Source: Candidatus Omnitrophota bacterium (GTDB lineage: Bacteria; Omnitrophota; Gorgyraeia; Gygaellales; JAQTUX01). From it: a DNA stretch of 64,000 nucleotides. Below the pieces are notes generated by a model that saw only the letters and a program-made list of their open reading frames with translations, was not told where the DNA came from and made no database searches. A program made the translations under genes and the position numbers. Of this stretch, positions 45,317-54,225 are shown piece after piece (the first letter of the stretch is position 1; each line of letters begins with the position of its first letter). The DNA is taken from assembly GCA_028707125.1 (NCBI GenBank), contig JAQTUX010000002.1, positions 62,001-126,000 on the forward strand, written 5' to 3'.

Positions 45317-46058
45317 GCGTCCTGCCTCCGTCTACAACTATATTTTGTCCGGTAACGTAAGTTAAGGGCCCCACCAAAGAAAACACCGCGTTGGCAGTAT
45401 CTTCGCAGGCACCCAACCTGCCTAAAGGGGTCCTTTTTATTTGTTCGGCTTTATAATCTTTCCAATCTTTGATCAACGCGGTCTCCGTCAGGCCCGGACT
45501 TATTGCGTTTACCCGTATATCCGGAGCCAACGCCCTCGCCAGAGATTTAGTCATGTTGACTATTCCTGCCTTCATGGCGCAATAGGCGATATTACTCCCT
45601 ACGGCTGTGATCGCCGCGATAGAAGCAATGTTAACTATTGAGGCTTCTTTGGATTTACGCAATAAGGGCAACGCCTTCTGTATGCAAAGAAAATAACCGC
45701 GCAAATGTAACTCATACATTTCATCGAAGATATCCTCTGTCAGCTCATCCACTTTATGATGTTCAATGAAATGCGTTGACCCTGCATTGTTGACGAGGAT
45801 GTCGAGGCGGCCGTATTGCGCCTCAATCTGTCCCATCATCTCGCAGACCTGGGCTGAGGACCTTATATCGGCCCGTATATAGCGGTGGCGCTGTCCTTTA
45901 TCCGCCGGCAGCTGCGACAATACCTCTTCTGCCTCCCTATCCGACTTAGAGGCGTTTATAATAATATCCGCGCCTTCTACGGCAAGGCGCAGAGCGATCG
46001 CCCTGCCTATGCCCCTGCTTGAACCAGTTACCAGGACTACCTTATCCTCCAGATTCAT
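45309..46058 (-). CDS. SDR oxidoreductase (FabG-like)
   Basis: A classical SDR of about 249 residues from ATG 46058: VLVTGSSRGIGRA (NAD(P) motif), NNAGS, IVNIASIA (catalytic Ser region), YCAMK as Tyr-x-x-x-Lys, and SPGLTET. Such enzymes reduce 3-oxoacyl or sugar ketones. ATG 46058 overlaps the preceding stop as ATGA and has AAGGA upstream; an upstream ATG at 46097 would add 13 residues without homology. It sits between a KARI-like gene and a dehydrogenase. Confidence 0.87.
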   Translation of the reverse strand: MNLEDKVVLVTGSSRGIGRAIALRLAVEGADIIINASKSDREAEEVLSQLPADKGQRHRYIRADIRSSAQVCEMMGQIEAQYGRLDILVNNAGSTHFIEHHKVDELTEDIFDEMYELHLRGYFLCIQKALPLLRKSKEASIVNIASIAAITAVGSNIAYCAMKAGIVNMTKSLARALAPDIRVNAISPGLTETALIKDWKDYKAEQIKRTPLGRLGACEDTANAVFSLVGPLTYVTGQNIVVDGGRTLE

Positions 46059-47059
46059 TCCTTTTCTTCCTTTCGCTTGAATGACCTGTTTATCCAATTA
46101 TGGGCATCGATCAGACTCCCGCTATTTACTTCTTTCCACAATTTGCTTACGGCCGGGTATCCGGAGCTGCCTTCCTTATCCAAGTCCTTTGCAAATTTTC
46201 CGCTCTTTATCCTGCTGATAATCTTTCGCGCCTTCTTTTCGGCTTCTTTGCCTATTGCCGTATCAAAATAAGCGGCGATCCCATACTGGCATGTAGGAGA
46301 TGCGTTTTCCTGAAACACCTTTCCGATACCCGCCTCTGAAGCCATCCTGATGACCTCTGCGAGCTCGCCTGAAGCATATAACTCCATAAGCGCCGCTGCC
46401 GGCTGATAATGCATTTCATCCACCAAAACCTTAAAACCTGTATGAATGGCCTTAACTATAGCGGATACGAGAAATTGTTCGATAAAGAGGTCCAGCTCTG
46501 CCTCGGTCTTGTAGTCCACCTTCATGACACCTGCCCTGGTAAATCCGGCTGCCCTGGACAGCGCAAGCAATATCTGCCAGGCAGAACCGGTCTCATTCCG
46601 GGCAACATCTACGAAGGCCGGGACCCCGCGCCCTCTTAAAAAGTAATCCCTGATTTGACGCCCCGGCATACGCGGCGCGAGCATTGCTACATCAATACCA
46701 CTGGGAAGTTTTATGGTCTTAAAACGCAAGGCATACCCGTGGGCAAATACAATCATGCTTTTTGGCTTTAAGTAATCCTTTATATGCCTGTTAAATACAT
46801 GGGCCTGCGCTTGATCGGGGATCAGAAACAAGATAACATCCGATCTACTCACTAATTCATTAAACTTATGTATTTTAAAACCGTCCTGAATTGCCTGTTT
46901 GGCGTAACGGTCTTTACGATTTGCGACCAATACCTTGATACCCGAATCCCTGATATTCAACGCCTGTGCGCGGCCCTGAATACCGTAGCCGATGATACCT
47001 ACTGTCTTATTCTTCAGCCATTTTAGGTCCGCGTCTTTATCGTAATATATCTTTCCCAT
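46055..47059 (-). CDS. divergent ketol-acid reductoisomerase-like protein
   Basis: A 334-residue protein with ketol-acid reductoisomerase layout: the NADP motif GYGIQGRAQA (24-33), DVAMLAPRMPG where normal IlvC has APKGPG, DLFIEQFLV matching the Asp/Glu metal ligands of DLFGEQ, and a C-terminal helical domain with EMHYQPAAALMELYA and ENASPTCQYG. KARI migrates an alkyl group in a 2-hydroxy-3-oxo acid, then reduces it. It is unlikely to be the housekeeping IlvC, since acetolactate synthase and valine genes are absent and neighbours are glycan genes. ATG 47059 is chosen (the stop of the previous gene ends 2 bases before it). Confidence 0.82.
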   Translation of the reverse strand: MGKIYYDKDADLKWLKNKTVGIIGYGIQGRAQALNIRDSGIKVLVANRKDRYAKQAIQDGFKIHKFNELVSRSDVILFLIPDQAQAHVFNRHIKDYLKPKSMIVFAHGYALRFKTIKLPSGIDVAMLAPRMPGRQIRDYFLRGRGVPAFVDVARNETGSAWQILLALSRAAGFTRAGVMKVDYKTEAELDLFIEQFLVSAIVKAIHTGFKVLVDEMHYQPAAALMELYASGELAEVIRMASEAGIGKVFQENASPTCQYGIAAYFDTAIGKEAEKKARKIISRIKSGKFAKDLDKEGSSGYPAVSKLWKEVNSGSLIDAHNWINRSFKRKEEKE

Positions 47060-47060
47060 A

Positions 47061-48080
47061 TTAAACACCAGTCTCTTTTACCGGATCAACAACATGATCC
47101 GGTTTAGCCCCGTCAAAAACTTTTTTAACGATCTTCGCGGCAGAAACCCTCAGATTACGCAAGCTCTCTTCCGAATAGAAAGCCGTATGTGGACAAAGGA
47201 TCAGCCGGTCTGCCAGCCAGCTTTCTCGGTCCTTCCAGGCAGTAAGCAGAGGATGTTCCAATGGCGGCTCATCCGGCCAGACGTCAGAACCTATGCGCAG
47301 CTGCGGCCGCTCTTTCAGGGATTTGTATATGACCTGCGTGTCCTGGAATATCTTTCCGCGAGCAGTATTGATCAGAATGGCCCCGGATTTCAGAAACGCT
47401 AAAAACTTTTCATTGATCATGCCTTCTGTTTCTCTCGTCAGAGGCGTGTGAATAGTCACGATATCAGAAGAAATGATAAGTTCCTCTAATCTATCTAACT
47501 TAATCAACCCCAGGCCATTTGCGGACGTTTCAGGCAAATAAGGATCGTAAAAGGATATCTTGTATCCAAATGGTTTCAGCCGTAAAGCAACCGCTGTGCC
47601 GATCCTCCCCAATCCGATAATCCCGACCCTTGCCTGGCTGGAACTTAAAATGGGTATATTTATCCGCCAATCCCAATCTAAAGTGCCTGCTCCGCAGGAA
47701 TAGTTAAAAAGCGACACCTTCCTCTGGTGCGCCATGATCATTGCAACAGTAACATCTGCAACCTCTTTAGTGCAATAATCCGGTATATTGCAGACAAGAA
47801 TACCTTTCTCTGCGGCAAGATCTAAAGGAATATTGTCGTAACCAACTCCCAGAACAACTATCACCCGCGCCTTCTTCATTGAAAGCATCATCTCCCGAGG
47901 GAATTCAGCTCCGGGGCGGATAATCAGCGCGTCTGCATCTTCAAGGGCCGGTGCATAATCTTCGGGTTGAAGCGATCCATACATGGTTATATTGACATCC
48001 GGGCCGAGAATCTTACGTTCAATTATAGGCCCCTCAGGCATCAAGGTAGGGCAGAGCCCTTCTACAATAGCAGCTTTCAT
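47061..48080 (-). CDS. D-2-hydroxyacid dehydrogenase, second copy
   Basis: A 339-residue NAD-dependent D-isomer-specific dehydrogenase with GIIGLGRIGTAVALRL, LINTARGKIFQD (catalytic Arg), DVWPDEPP (Glu) and CPHTAFYSEES (catalytic His). It resembles the phosphoglycerate/lactate dehydrogenase group more than formate dehydrogenase. Shine-Dalgarno AAGG lies 9 bases before the ATG. It is separate in sequence from the first copy (44348-45316). The pair could act on successive keto/hydroxy acids in one pathway. Confidence 0.86.
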   Translation of the reverse strand: MKAAIVEGLCPTLMPEGPIIERKILGPDVNITMYGSLQPEDYAPALEDADALIIRPGAEFPREMMLSMKKARVIVVLGVGYDNIPLDLAAEKGILVCNIPDYCTKEVADVTVAMIMAHQRKVSLFNYSCGAGTLDWDWRINIPILSSSQARVGIIGLGRIGTAVALRLKPFGYKISFYDPYLPETSANGLGLIKLDRLEELIISSDIVTIHTPLTRETEGMINEKFLAFLKSGAILINTARGKIFQDTQVIYKSLKERPQLRIGSDVWPDEPPLEHPLLTAWKDRESWLADRLILCPHTAFYSEESLRNLRVSAAKIVKKVFDGAKPDHVVDPVKETGV

Positions 48081-48081
48081 A

Positions 48082-48768
48082 TTACTTAACCTTATTGTCC
48101 TTCATCTGTTGGGCTAAAACAGCCATTTCCAGATCCTCCGGAAAATTGACATCGATTGATTCCCCTGATTGACAATGAAACAGATACGGCTTGCGGCCTA
48201 TCCAGTACTTCCAATAGAGCTGATCTGACTTTCTTGCGATGAATATCGTGTCATTGATCGCGTACAGCGATGGAAGTTCATTAGAATAAGGGTGCCATAC
48301 ACCAAAAGAATAAAACAACGGCCGCCCCTTATCATCTATGAGATATTCATGGATTGGCTTGACGCCCACCAAACTGTCATATTCATTCAAACGCGAAAGA
48401 TACTGCTTTACGGCTTCATCGTATCTGAGAAAAAGAGGGCTGGTTACCATTGCCCAGGCAACGTGAGGATTGCCGGGAATCGTATTTAAAATAGAATCCA
48501 CCACCTCATCCCAGCGCGGTTTGTTTGTACACATATAGGGGTCGCGATCCAGATACTCCGCGCCGCATTCATTCGCTATTTCCTTTACTTTCCGGCTATC
48601 GCTGGATATATATATATGGTCAAAACAACCGGCTTCTTTTAATTGCGATACTTTATTATGCACTAAGGTGGGATACCCGCCAAAAGGTATAAAGTTCTTA
48701 TCCTTAATGCGGGAGGAACCCTCCCTGACCGGAACCACAACTACAACTTGGCTATCCACCTTTTTCAT
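48082..48768 (-). CDS. CMP-sugar synthetase-like cytidylyltransferase (NeuA-like)
   Basis: A cytidylyltransferase of about 228 residues that joins CTP to a 2-keto sugar acid or related acid. The complete nucleotide loop VPVREGSSRIKDKNF (near residue 8) matches the RxGSxRxxxKN signature of CMP-Neu5Ac/CMP-Kdo synthetases, and the C-terminal SIDVNFPEDLEMA contains the metal-binding Asp. ATG 48768 with AGGAGG 8 bases upstream is chosen over an ATG at 48798. It is the only fully conserved cytidylyltransferase in the 43-54 kb module and therefore the likely activating enzyme for that module's product. Confidence 0.88.
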   Translation of the reverse strand: MKKVDSQVVVVVPVREGSSRIKDKNFIPFGGYPTLVHNKVSQLKEAGCFDHIYISSDSRKVKEIANECGAEYLDRDPYMCTNKPRWDEVVDSILNTIPGNPHVAWAMVTSPLFLRYDEAVKQYLSRLNEYDSLVGVKPIHEYLIDDKGRPLFYSFGVWHPYSNELPSLYAINDTIFIARKSDQLYWKYWIGRKPYLFHCQSGESIDVNFPEDLEMAVLAQQMKDNKVK

Positions 48769-50455
48769 AAGACCGCCCTCCTGTCGCAATCTTTTCATTT
48801 ATCTTCCTTAAGGTAATATCCCGATTTAATAAAAGGATATCATTGCCTTCGAGAAAATCTTCAATGTTTATATTCTTCTTTCTCCTGAACCGGCAATTTA
48901 TCTGCTGGGTAGCTCTCTTCTTGCAACGCATATTCAAAATAGAATAGAGAAACAATTTTAATCTCCTGGATATTACAACCGACCATAGATTCTTTTCTCG
49001 GACATGCAAGGCGAACGATTCAAATAAATGGATGACCGCTCTAATAAAACGGTTATTAATTTTATACTTTTTTTCAAAATAAAAATCATACAATCCCCTG
49101 TTTATTTGCGCCCTCCAGCCGGCAACAACGCTGTCCTCCTCCTCGGTAAGATTTATATGGAACCCCTGCGTGCCGTCAATTTCTCCAATGTGAGAAAGGT
49201 ACTCATCTTCATTTTCTATCGCTTGTGTCAATTTCGCATAATCGTACAAAGCGGAGCCCGGCATCGGAAGCGCATAGGTGCACTTACATTGCTTGGAAAG
49301 ATAGTTTATTGATTTCAAAAAGCTGATCGTTTCCTTAATCGTTTCGTTAGTCTCCCCAGGCATACCTAGTATTAACTGCACAGGGAAACATATACCAGCC
49401 TCTTCGGTCCATAAAGCCGCGTCTATATTCTGCTGGACAGTTACTCTTTTATCTATAATATTCAGCATCTTTTGACTGCCCGATTCAAAGCCATAATTGA
49501 TTATACAACAGCCGATTTCCTTGTAGGCCTTTAAGATATCCTTGTCTACCGTATCAACCCTAAGGCCCAATATTCTAAAGATTATATCCAGGTTTCTTTT
49601 TCTGTATTCTTCGATAAATTCCCAGTTTCGCTTTTTATTAGGCACGAAGCACTCATCTCCGAAATAAAAGAAACCTACATTAAATTCCCTGATACAATGC
49701 TCGATTAGATCAAATATATATTTTACCGAATGCATTCTAAATCCCGGATCCGGCCTGGCACAGAAACTACAAGAGCCAAAACAACCGCGGGTAGTCAGTA
49801 TATTCATCATTTTTGTTTTTCTCTTCTTATCAGATATCTTTCTATCTTCAGATGTTCTTATAAACTGATCAAGCTGATCAATACCATCGGGAAGATAATG
49901 GCTCATATCTATCAGGTCAAAAGCGGGATAAGGAAGCGCGTCTAAATCCCTTATCAAAGGCCTGTTGCCTGTATTTATATATGAAGAATTTTTCTTGTAA
50001 AATATCCCCGATACATTACCTGGATCATCGCATTTTGCCTTCAGGCAATTAATAAGCTCGCATGCAGTTACCTCTCCTTCTCCAAAAACAACGATGTCTA
50101 CGGCGGTATTCTTTAAGACAACTTCGGCAGCATTTGATAACCCTCCGCCTAAAATCTGGATCTTATCCGGGAAATTATCTTTTAACTCAATGCTCAGATT
50201 CTTTATATATTTATAGGAAGTCGCTACCATAGCGCTAAAACCGATATATCTGGGATTAATCTCTTTGACCCTCTCTATAACCTCTTTATTGCCTATCCTC
50301 TCGGCATCAACATTTAAGATCTTCGGGACAAACCCTTCTTTCTTTAACGCGCCGGCAACATACATAGCGCCATATGGAGGCCAGTGCGTATTTTTAGAAC
50401 GCGATGGCGGGATGATTATCAACAAATCTACAGCTTCATTATTTTTCGGCAGCAT
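48752..50455 (-). CDS. B12-binding radical SAM protein (3 of 4)
   Basis: A 567-residue protein with the B12-binding Rossmann domain (residues 8-150, ILGGGLSNAAEVVLKN) and radical SAM motif CFGSCSFC near 222-229 followed by FYFGDECFVPNKKRN and LILGMPGETNE. The tail of about 120 residues is Lys/Arg-rich with CKKRA. Adjacent to the cytidylyltransferase. C-methylation or ring contraction of a sugar or keto acid is the inferred role. The stop overlaps the cytidylyltransferase start by 17 bases. Confidence 0.86.
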   Translation of the reverse strand: MLPKNNEAVDLLIIIPPSRSKNTHWPPYGAMYVAGALKKEGFVPKILNVDAERIGNKEVIERVKEINPRYIGFSAMVATSYKYIKNLSIELKDNFPDKIQILGGGLSNAAEVVLKNTAVDIVVFGEGEVTACELINCLKAKCDDPGNVSGIFYKKNSSYINTGNRPLIRDLDALPYPAFDLIDMSHYLPDGIDQLDQFIRTSEDRKISDKKRKTKMMNILTTRGCFGSCSFCARPDPGFRMHSVKYIFDLIEHCIREFNVGFFYFGDECFVPNKKRNWEFIEEYRKRNLDIIFRILGLRVDTVDKDILKAYKEIGCCIINYGFESGSQKMLNIIDKRVTVQQNIDAALWTEEAGICFPVQLILGMPGETNETIKETISFLKSINYLSKQCKCTYALPMPGSALYDYAKLTQAIENEDEYLSHIGEIDGTQGFHINLTEEEDSVVAGWRAQINRGLYDFYFEKKYKINNRFIRAVIHLFESFALHVREKNLWSVVISRRLKLFLYSILNMRCKKRATQQINCRFRRKKNINIEDFLEGNDILLLNRDITLRKINEKIATGGRSYEKGG

Positions 50456-51512
50456 ACTGCGTATCTTCCCATTTAAGAGTCACGCCATATTCAACACTTA
50501 TCTTTTTAAATGCCTCGGATTCTACGGGTTTAACAGGGATGCCCTTGCTCTCTCTTATCTTAGCGCTCACCCTTTCCGGATCTCCGGCGATCTGGATCGG
50601 TGTATCTTTATTCAGACGGGGCTCATTGCGTATTTCCTGCGCCATCTTAGAAAGGCGCTCCTTGAAAGAATCCTTATCCTGAAAACAATCAATCCGTATG
50701 GCCGAAATAAAATGCCCCAGGCACCGTTTTTGATGCATAGGCGCCTCGAACATCTTAGGTATATGCGGCCCGTAAGGCATACCCGTAAGCAAACTACATA
50801 GAATCTCAATGGCCATACTGAGACCATATCCTTTATAACCGCCTATGGGCAACAGTGTTGTTACCGCATCAGGATCTGTGGTCTCGATACCATCGCTATC
50901 GGCTCCAACCCCCTCAGGGCTTCTGGCGCCCTCCTCCCTCAGCTGCCTGATCTTATTAAAGGTGACAACGCTGGTTGCCATATCCAGGCAAAACGGCTCT
51001 TCGTCCTTGCAGGGTGCCGCAAAACAAATAGGGTTATTACCCAGGAATGCCCTTTTGCCGCCATAAGTTCTGATAAGGGCATCTGTATTTGTAAAGCTCA
51101 TTCCGATCATATCATGATTAGCGATCTCCAAGGCATAGTAAGCGGCGGCGCCGAAATGGCTGGAATTATAAACGGCAATATGGCCTGTGCCGGAGTCACT
51201 GGCAAGCTCTATCGCCTTTTTAGCCGCCTCCATTCCTGCTGCATGGCCGAATGTGTGGTCGGCGTCTAAAGTTCCCGTGGATGGCGATGTCTTTTTAAAC
51301 TTATATTTTGGGTCGGGATTAATCCTGCCTTTTTTAACCGCTTCAAGATAGTGAGGCAACAGCCTAACCCCATGCGAATCCACGCCTCTGACCGATGTCT
51401 GTATAAGCCCCTCGGTAACGTATTCGGCAACATCATTACGCACCCCGGCCTTTAATAAAATATCTTTGACAAAACCCCTTAACGTGTCTACCGGCACAAT
51501 AATTTTTTTCAT
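50439..51512 (-). CDS. Ldh2-family malate/L-lactate/sulfolactate dehydrogenase
   Basis: A 357-residue NAD(P)-dependent oxidoreductase of the Ldh_2/malate dehydrogenase family (unrelated to classical LDH). It has VRGVDSHGVRLLPHY near residue 36-50, NSSHFGAAAYYALEIA near 115, YGGKRAFLGNNPI and LPIGGYKGYGLSMAIEILC. It oxidises or reduces 2-hydroxy acids, often L-form; alternatives include ureidoglycolate or sulfolactate dehydrogenases. It opposes the two D-specific enzymes in chirality, so the module could interconvert hydroxy acids through a keto acid. Its neighbours are two B12-radical SAM genes. Confidence 0.85.
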   Translation of the reverse strand: MKKIIVPVDTLRGFVKDILLKAGVRNDVAEYVTEGLIQTSVRGVDSHGVRLLPHYLEAVKKGRINPDPKYKFKKTSPSTGTLDADHTFGHAAGMEAAKKAIELASDSGTGHIAVYNSSHFGAAAYYALEIANHDMIGMSFTNTDALIRTYGGKRAFLGNNPICFAAPCKDEEPFCLDMATSVVTFNKIRQLREEGARSPEGVGADSDGIETTDPDAVTTLLPIGGYKGYGLSMAIEILCSLLTGMPYGPHIPKMFEAPMHQKRCLGHFISAIRIDCFQDKDSFKERLSKMAQEIRNEPRLNKDTPIQIAGDPERVSAKIRESKGIPVKPVESEAFKKISVEYGVTLKWEDTQYAAEK

Positions 51513-51518
51513 CTACAA

Positions 51519-53045
51519 TCAATATTTACTTACGAAATTTAAACGCTCCCTTAAATCAAAGACCTTCTTACACAAAAGAAACTTAAAAAGCCTCTGTTCA
51601 ATCCCAGGAGAAACTTTCCATAAGCTATAAGATATTATACATACCGAGAATATAACAAGATTTAGCGGAAACTTATAGTGTCGGGAAAAAACGAGCCATA
51701 AAAGACGCCAGCCGAATTTAACCATAGACCTTTCAATCGATTTATCATAATTCCAGAACTTGGGCTTGATATACAAAGGATGCATGGGATGAGCGAAAAG
51801 TTTTAAGAAAAACGGGGGCTTTTCGGGAAGCCTGAAATTACCCTGGTCACTTAACCACCAGTCCGTGAAACGGAACTCCTTATGGTATAACTCATATAAT
51901 TCTGTTTTTGGATAAGGGACCGGCGTAACAAGAGATGTGAAATATTTTATCCTTCGGGGGATCCTGCTTATTGCCGCTAAACAACTGGAGAAATGTTCTT
52001 CTGTTTCCCAGGGAAAGCCGCAGATATTATTAAATGAGACGAAGGGAAACCCTGTTTCTTCTATAATCTTGAATTTTTCCAGTATCCTCTCAACGGTATA
52101 ATTCTTCCTTATCTTTTTAAGGGTATCATTATCCCAGCTCTCAATTCCAAAGCTCATCCTGGTTATTCCCGCTTCTTTCGCCCTTGAAAGAATGTCCTTA
52201 TCGATGCTATCGATTCTGGTGCGCATAGATATTCTAATATTTAATTTAGAGCGACTGATTAAATCGCATAATCTTATAAATCTCTCCTTGGAACATAATA
52301 CCTCATCGTCCTGGAAGGCGATATGCCGCACGGAGAATGTATCCGCCAGAAGCTTAATCTCTTCAAAGACATTCTCGGCTGACCGCATCCTCACCTGCCT
52401 GCCGAACATTTTATTGCTGGAACAGAACAAACAATCAAAAGGGCAGCCCCGGCTTGTAACAATGCTCCAGAATATCGGATTGGAATTCACATCATCAACT
52501 CCGGTATAATTGCGTATGGGGAAATCATTAAAATCCGGGAAAGGTAAACTGTCCAGGTCTGCGATAGGCCTTCTCTTATTTGTGAAGGTTATTTCCCTAT
52601 CGGCATTGAAAAAACAGATCCCGTCTATGCTGCCTAATGCCCGTCTACCTAAAAAATACTCCGTTATCTCAACTATGGTTTCTTCTCCTTCGCCTATAGC
52701 AACGATGTCGGCGCCGTTTTTTAGAACCTCTTCGGGAAGACCGTTCGCGTGGGGTCCGCCGGCTACTATAGGAATATTTATCTCTCTCAAATCCCGCAAA
52801 AATGAATATGTCTGGAAAATATTATCTATCGTCAATGTGATGCCGATAAAGTCCGGCTTGAAATCACCAATGAAATCTTTTATTTGCTTGGCGGTGCCTT
52901 GTTTATAAGGGGCTGTGGCATCTATAATTTTTACTTCATGCCCAAATTTTCTTAGATTCGCGGCTAAATAGGCGAGCCCCAGAATTATCTGTCCGGACAT
53001 AGCTGCGCTGGGCGGATTAAGTAATACTATTCTTCCGTTAGACAT
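51519..53045 (-). CDS. B12-binding radical SAM protein (4 of 4)
   Basis: A 508-residue protein with the B12-binding domain (residues 4-125; VAGGPHANGLPEEVLKNG) and radical SAM motif CPFDCLFC near residue 204, then FNNICGFPWETEEH near 346. The C-terminal 130 residues are basic with hydrophobic patches. It overlaps the start of the Gfo/Idh gene's end... the gene starts within the last bases of the Gfo/Idh oxidoreductase (8-base overlap) and is followed by the Ldh2-like gene. As with the other three, the substrate is not predictable; it belongs to the same module. Confidence 0.86.
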   Translation of the reverse strand: MSNGRIVLLNPPSAAMSGQIILGLAYLAANLRKFGHEVKIIDATAPYKQGTAKQIKDFIGDFKPDFIGITLTIDNIFQTYSFLRDLREINIPIVAGGPHANGLPEEVLKNGADIVAIGEGEETIVEITEYFLGRRALGSIDGICFFNADREITFTNKRRPIADLDSLPFPDFNDFPIRNYTGVDDVNSNPIFWSIVTSRGCPFDCLFCSSNKMFGRQVRMRSAENVFEEIKLLADTFSVRHIAFQDDEVLCSKERFIRLCDLISRSKLNIRISMRTRIDSIDKDILSRAKEAGITRMSFGIESWDNDTLKKIRKNYTVERILEKFKIIEETGFPFVSFNNICGFPWETEEHFSSCLAAISRIPRRIKYFTSLVTPVPYPKTELYELYHKEFRFTDWWLSDQGNFRLPEKPPFFLKLFAHPMHPLYIKPKFWNYDKSIERSMVKFGWRLLWLVFSRHYKFPLNLVIFSVCIISYSLWKVSPGIEQRLFKFLLCKKVFDLRERLNFVSKY

Positions 53046-54222
53046 TTTTGATACCGACGTTTACCCAACTGCCTGAATTTTTAAGGCTCGTGTTTACCGC
53101 CTCAAGCACTAATGTAGGGACTACAGATTGGCTGAAGGCGGGCCTTTTATCCTGCAATTCTTCAATCGTAGCCTCGCCTCTCTCAATCTGCACCACATCA
53201 CTTAAAAATTGGCCTACGCTGTCTATGCCGTATCCCTGATATGAAACACTTCCCGCCTTGCCATAAGATGCGCAAAAATATGGATTTGGCTCTTCTACCC
53301 CGCCTTTATCCGTCACAATATATATCCCGCGATTTTTCTGGTCGGATTCAAATCTCCCCTTTGTGCCGACTACTTTAATCTTCTGATCAGACATCGCGGA
53401 GGTCCTTTCGGGGTCAATCCAATTTGTCATTATGCATGAACTGAAGGTGTTGCCCTTGGGCGCTTCCCATTCAATAATCACCTGAATAGAGTCGTACGCA
53501 TCAACCTTTCTGGAAACCAACAGGTTCTTTTGCCCTATAGCCAACACCCTCCTGGGAACGGCATTTGTCGCGGTATAAATAATATCAACGTAATGGATAC
53601 CCAGGTATTGAAAGACGTTGGTCTCCTGGATCCATTTCCTGAAATATCTTAAAGGAATAGCCCTCCTCTGGCTGTATTCAATTGCAAAATACAGAGGATC
53701 CCCTATCAATCCCTGCGCAACAGCGTCTTTTAACTTCATGTTCGCCTCATCCAGGCGTTTATGAAATTCGACCGCGCAATATACATTTTTCTTTCTCTGT
53801 AATCTGATCAATGACTTGGCTTGCTTAACCGTAGGCACCAACGGCTTGACCACAAGCGTATGCAGACCGCTGGAAATAGTGGCCGCGGCAATCCGCCCAT
53901 GCAGGTTATCCGGCACCGCGATAACAGCACAAGAATAATTATGCCGTCCGATCAGCGTATTTTTGCAACCATCTGACAAGACCCTCTTGCCGATCCGCAA
54001 ATATGAGACATCAAAATTAACCCCCGTAATCTTCTTTAATCTCCTGATCTTTGCCTCGGCCAGCTTAAGCCCCCGGGCGCTTTTGCCCATGATAATAACT
54101 TTACCGAGACAGTTATCTCTGCCCCATTCGCATATCGCCGGCATTATGGTTCCGTATCCGTTTGTCCCCCGCCCGCATACATACATCCCACTACCGATAA
54201 CAAGAATATTCAGTGGTTTCAT
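53038..54222 (-). CDS. Gfo/Idh/MocA-family oxidoreductase
   Basis: A 394-residue NAD(P)-dependent oxidoreductase. The N-terminal Rossmann fold starts LNILVIGSGMYVCGRG, with AVIAVPDNLHG near 127 and LVVKPLVPT (the EKP-like motif) near 150. The C-terminal dehydrogenase domain has YFAIEYSQRRAIPLRYFRKW and HYVDIIYTA. Such enzymes oxidise C3 of UDP-sugars or inositols, or reduce imines. The glycine motif is followed by a long insertion. It ends the 43-54 kb module. Preceded by a large unknown gene with a 3-base gap. Confidence 0.82.
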   Translation of the reverse strand: MKPLNILVIGSGMYVCGRGTNGYGTIMPAICEWGRDNCLGKVIIMGKSARGLKLAEAKIRRLKKITGVNFDVSYLRIGKRVLSDGCKNTLIGRHNYSCAVIAVPDNLHGRIAAATISSGLHTLVVKPLVPTVKQAKSLIRLQRKKNVYCAVEFHKRLDEANMKLKDAVAQGLIGDPLYFAIEYSQRRAIPLRYFRKWIQETNVFQYLGIHYVDIIYTATNAVPRRVLAIGQKNLLVSRKVDAYDSIQVIIEWEAPKGNTFSSCIMTNWIDPERTSAMSDQKIKVVGTKGRFESDQKNRGIYIVTDKGGVEEPNPYFCASYGKAGSVSYQGYGIDSVGQFLSDVVQIERGEATIEELQDKRPAFSQSVVPTLVLEAVNTSLKNSGSWVNVGIKNV

Positions 54223-54225
54223 ATG

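Noticed and set aside
46055-47059. housekeeping ilvC
   Set aside because: No ilv neighbours, changed substrate-binding stretch and a glycan context.
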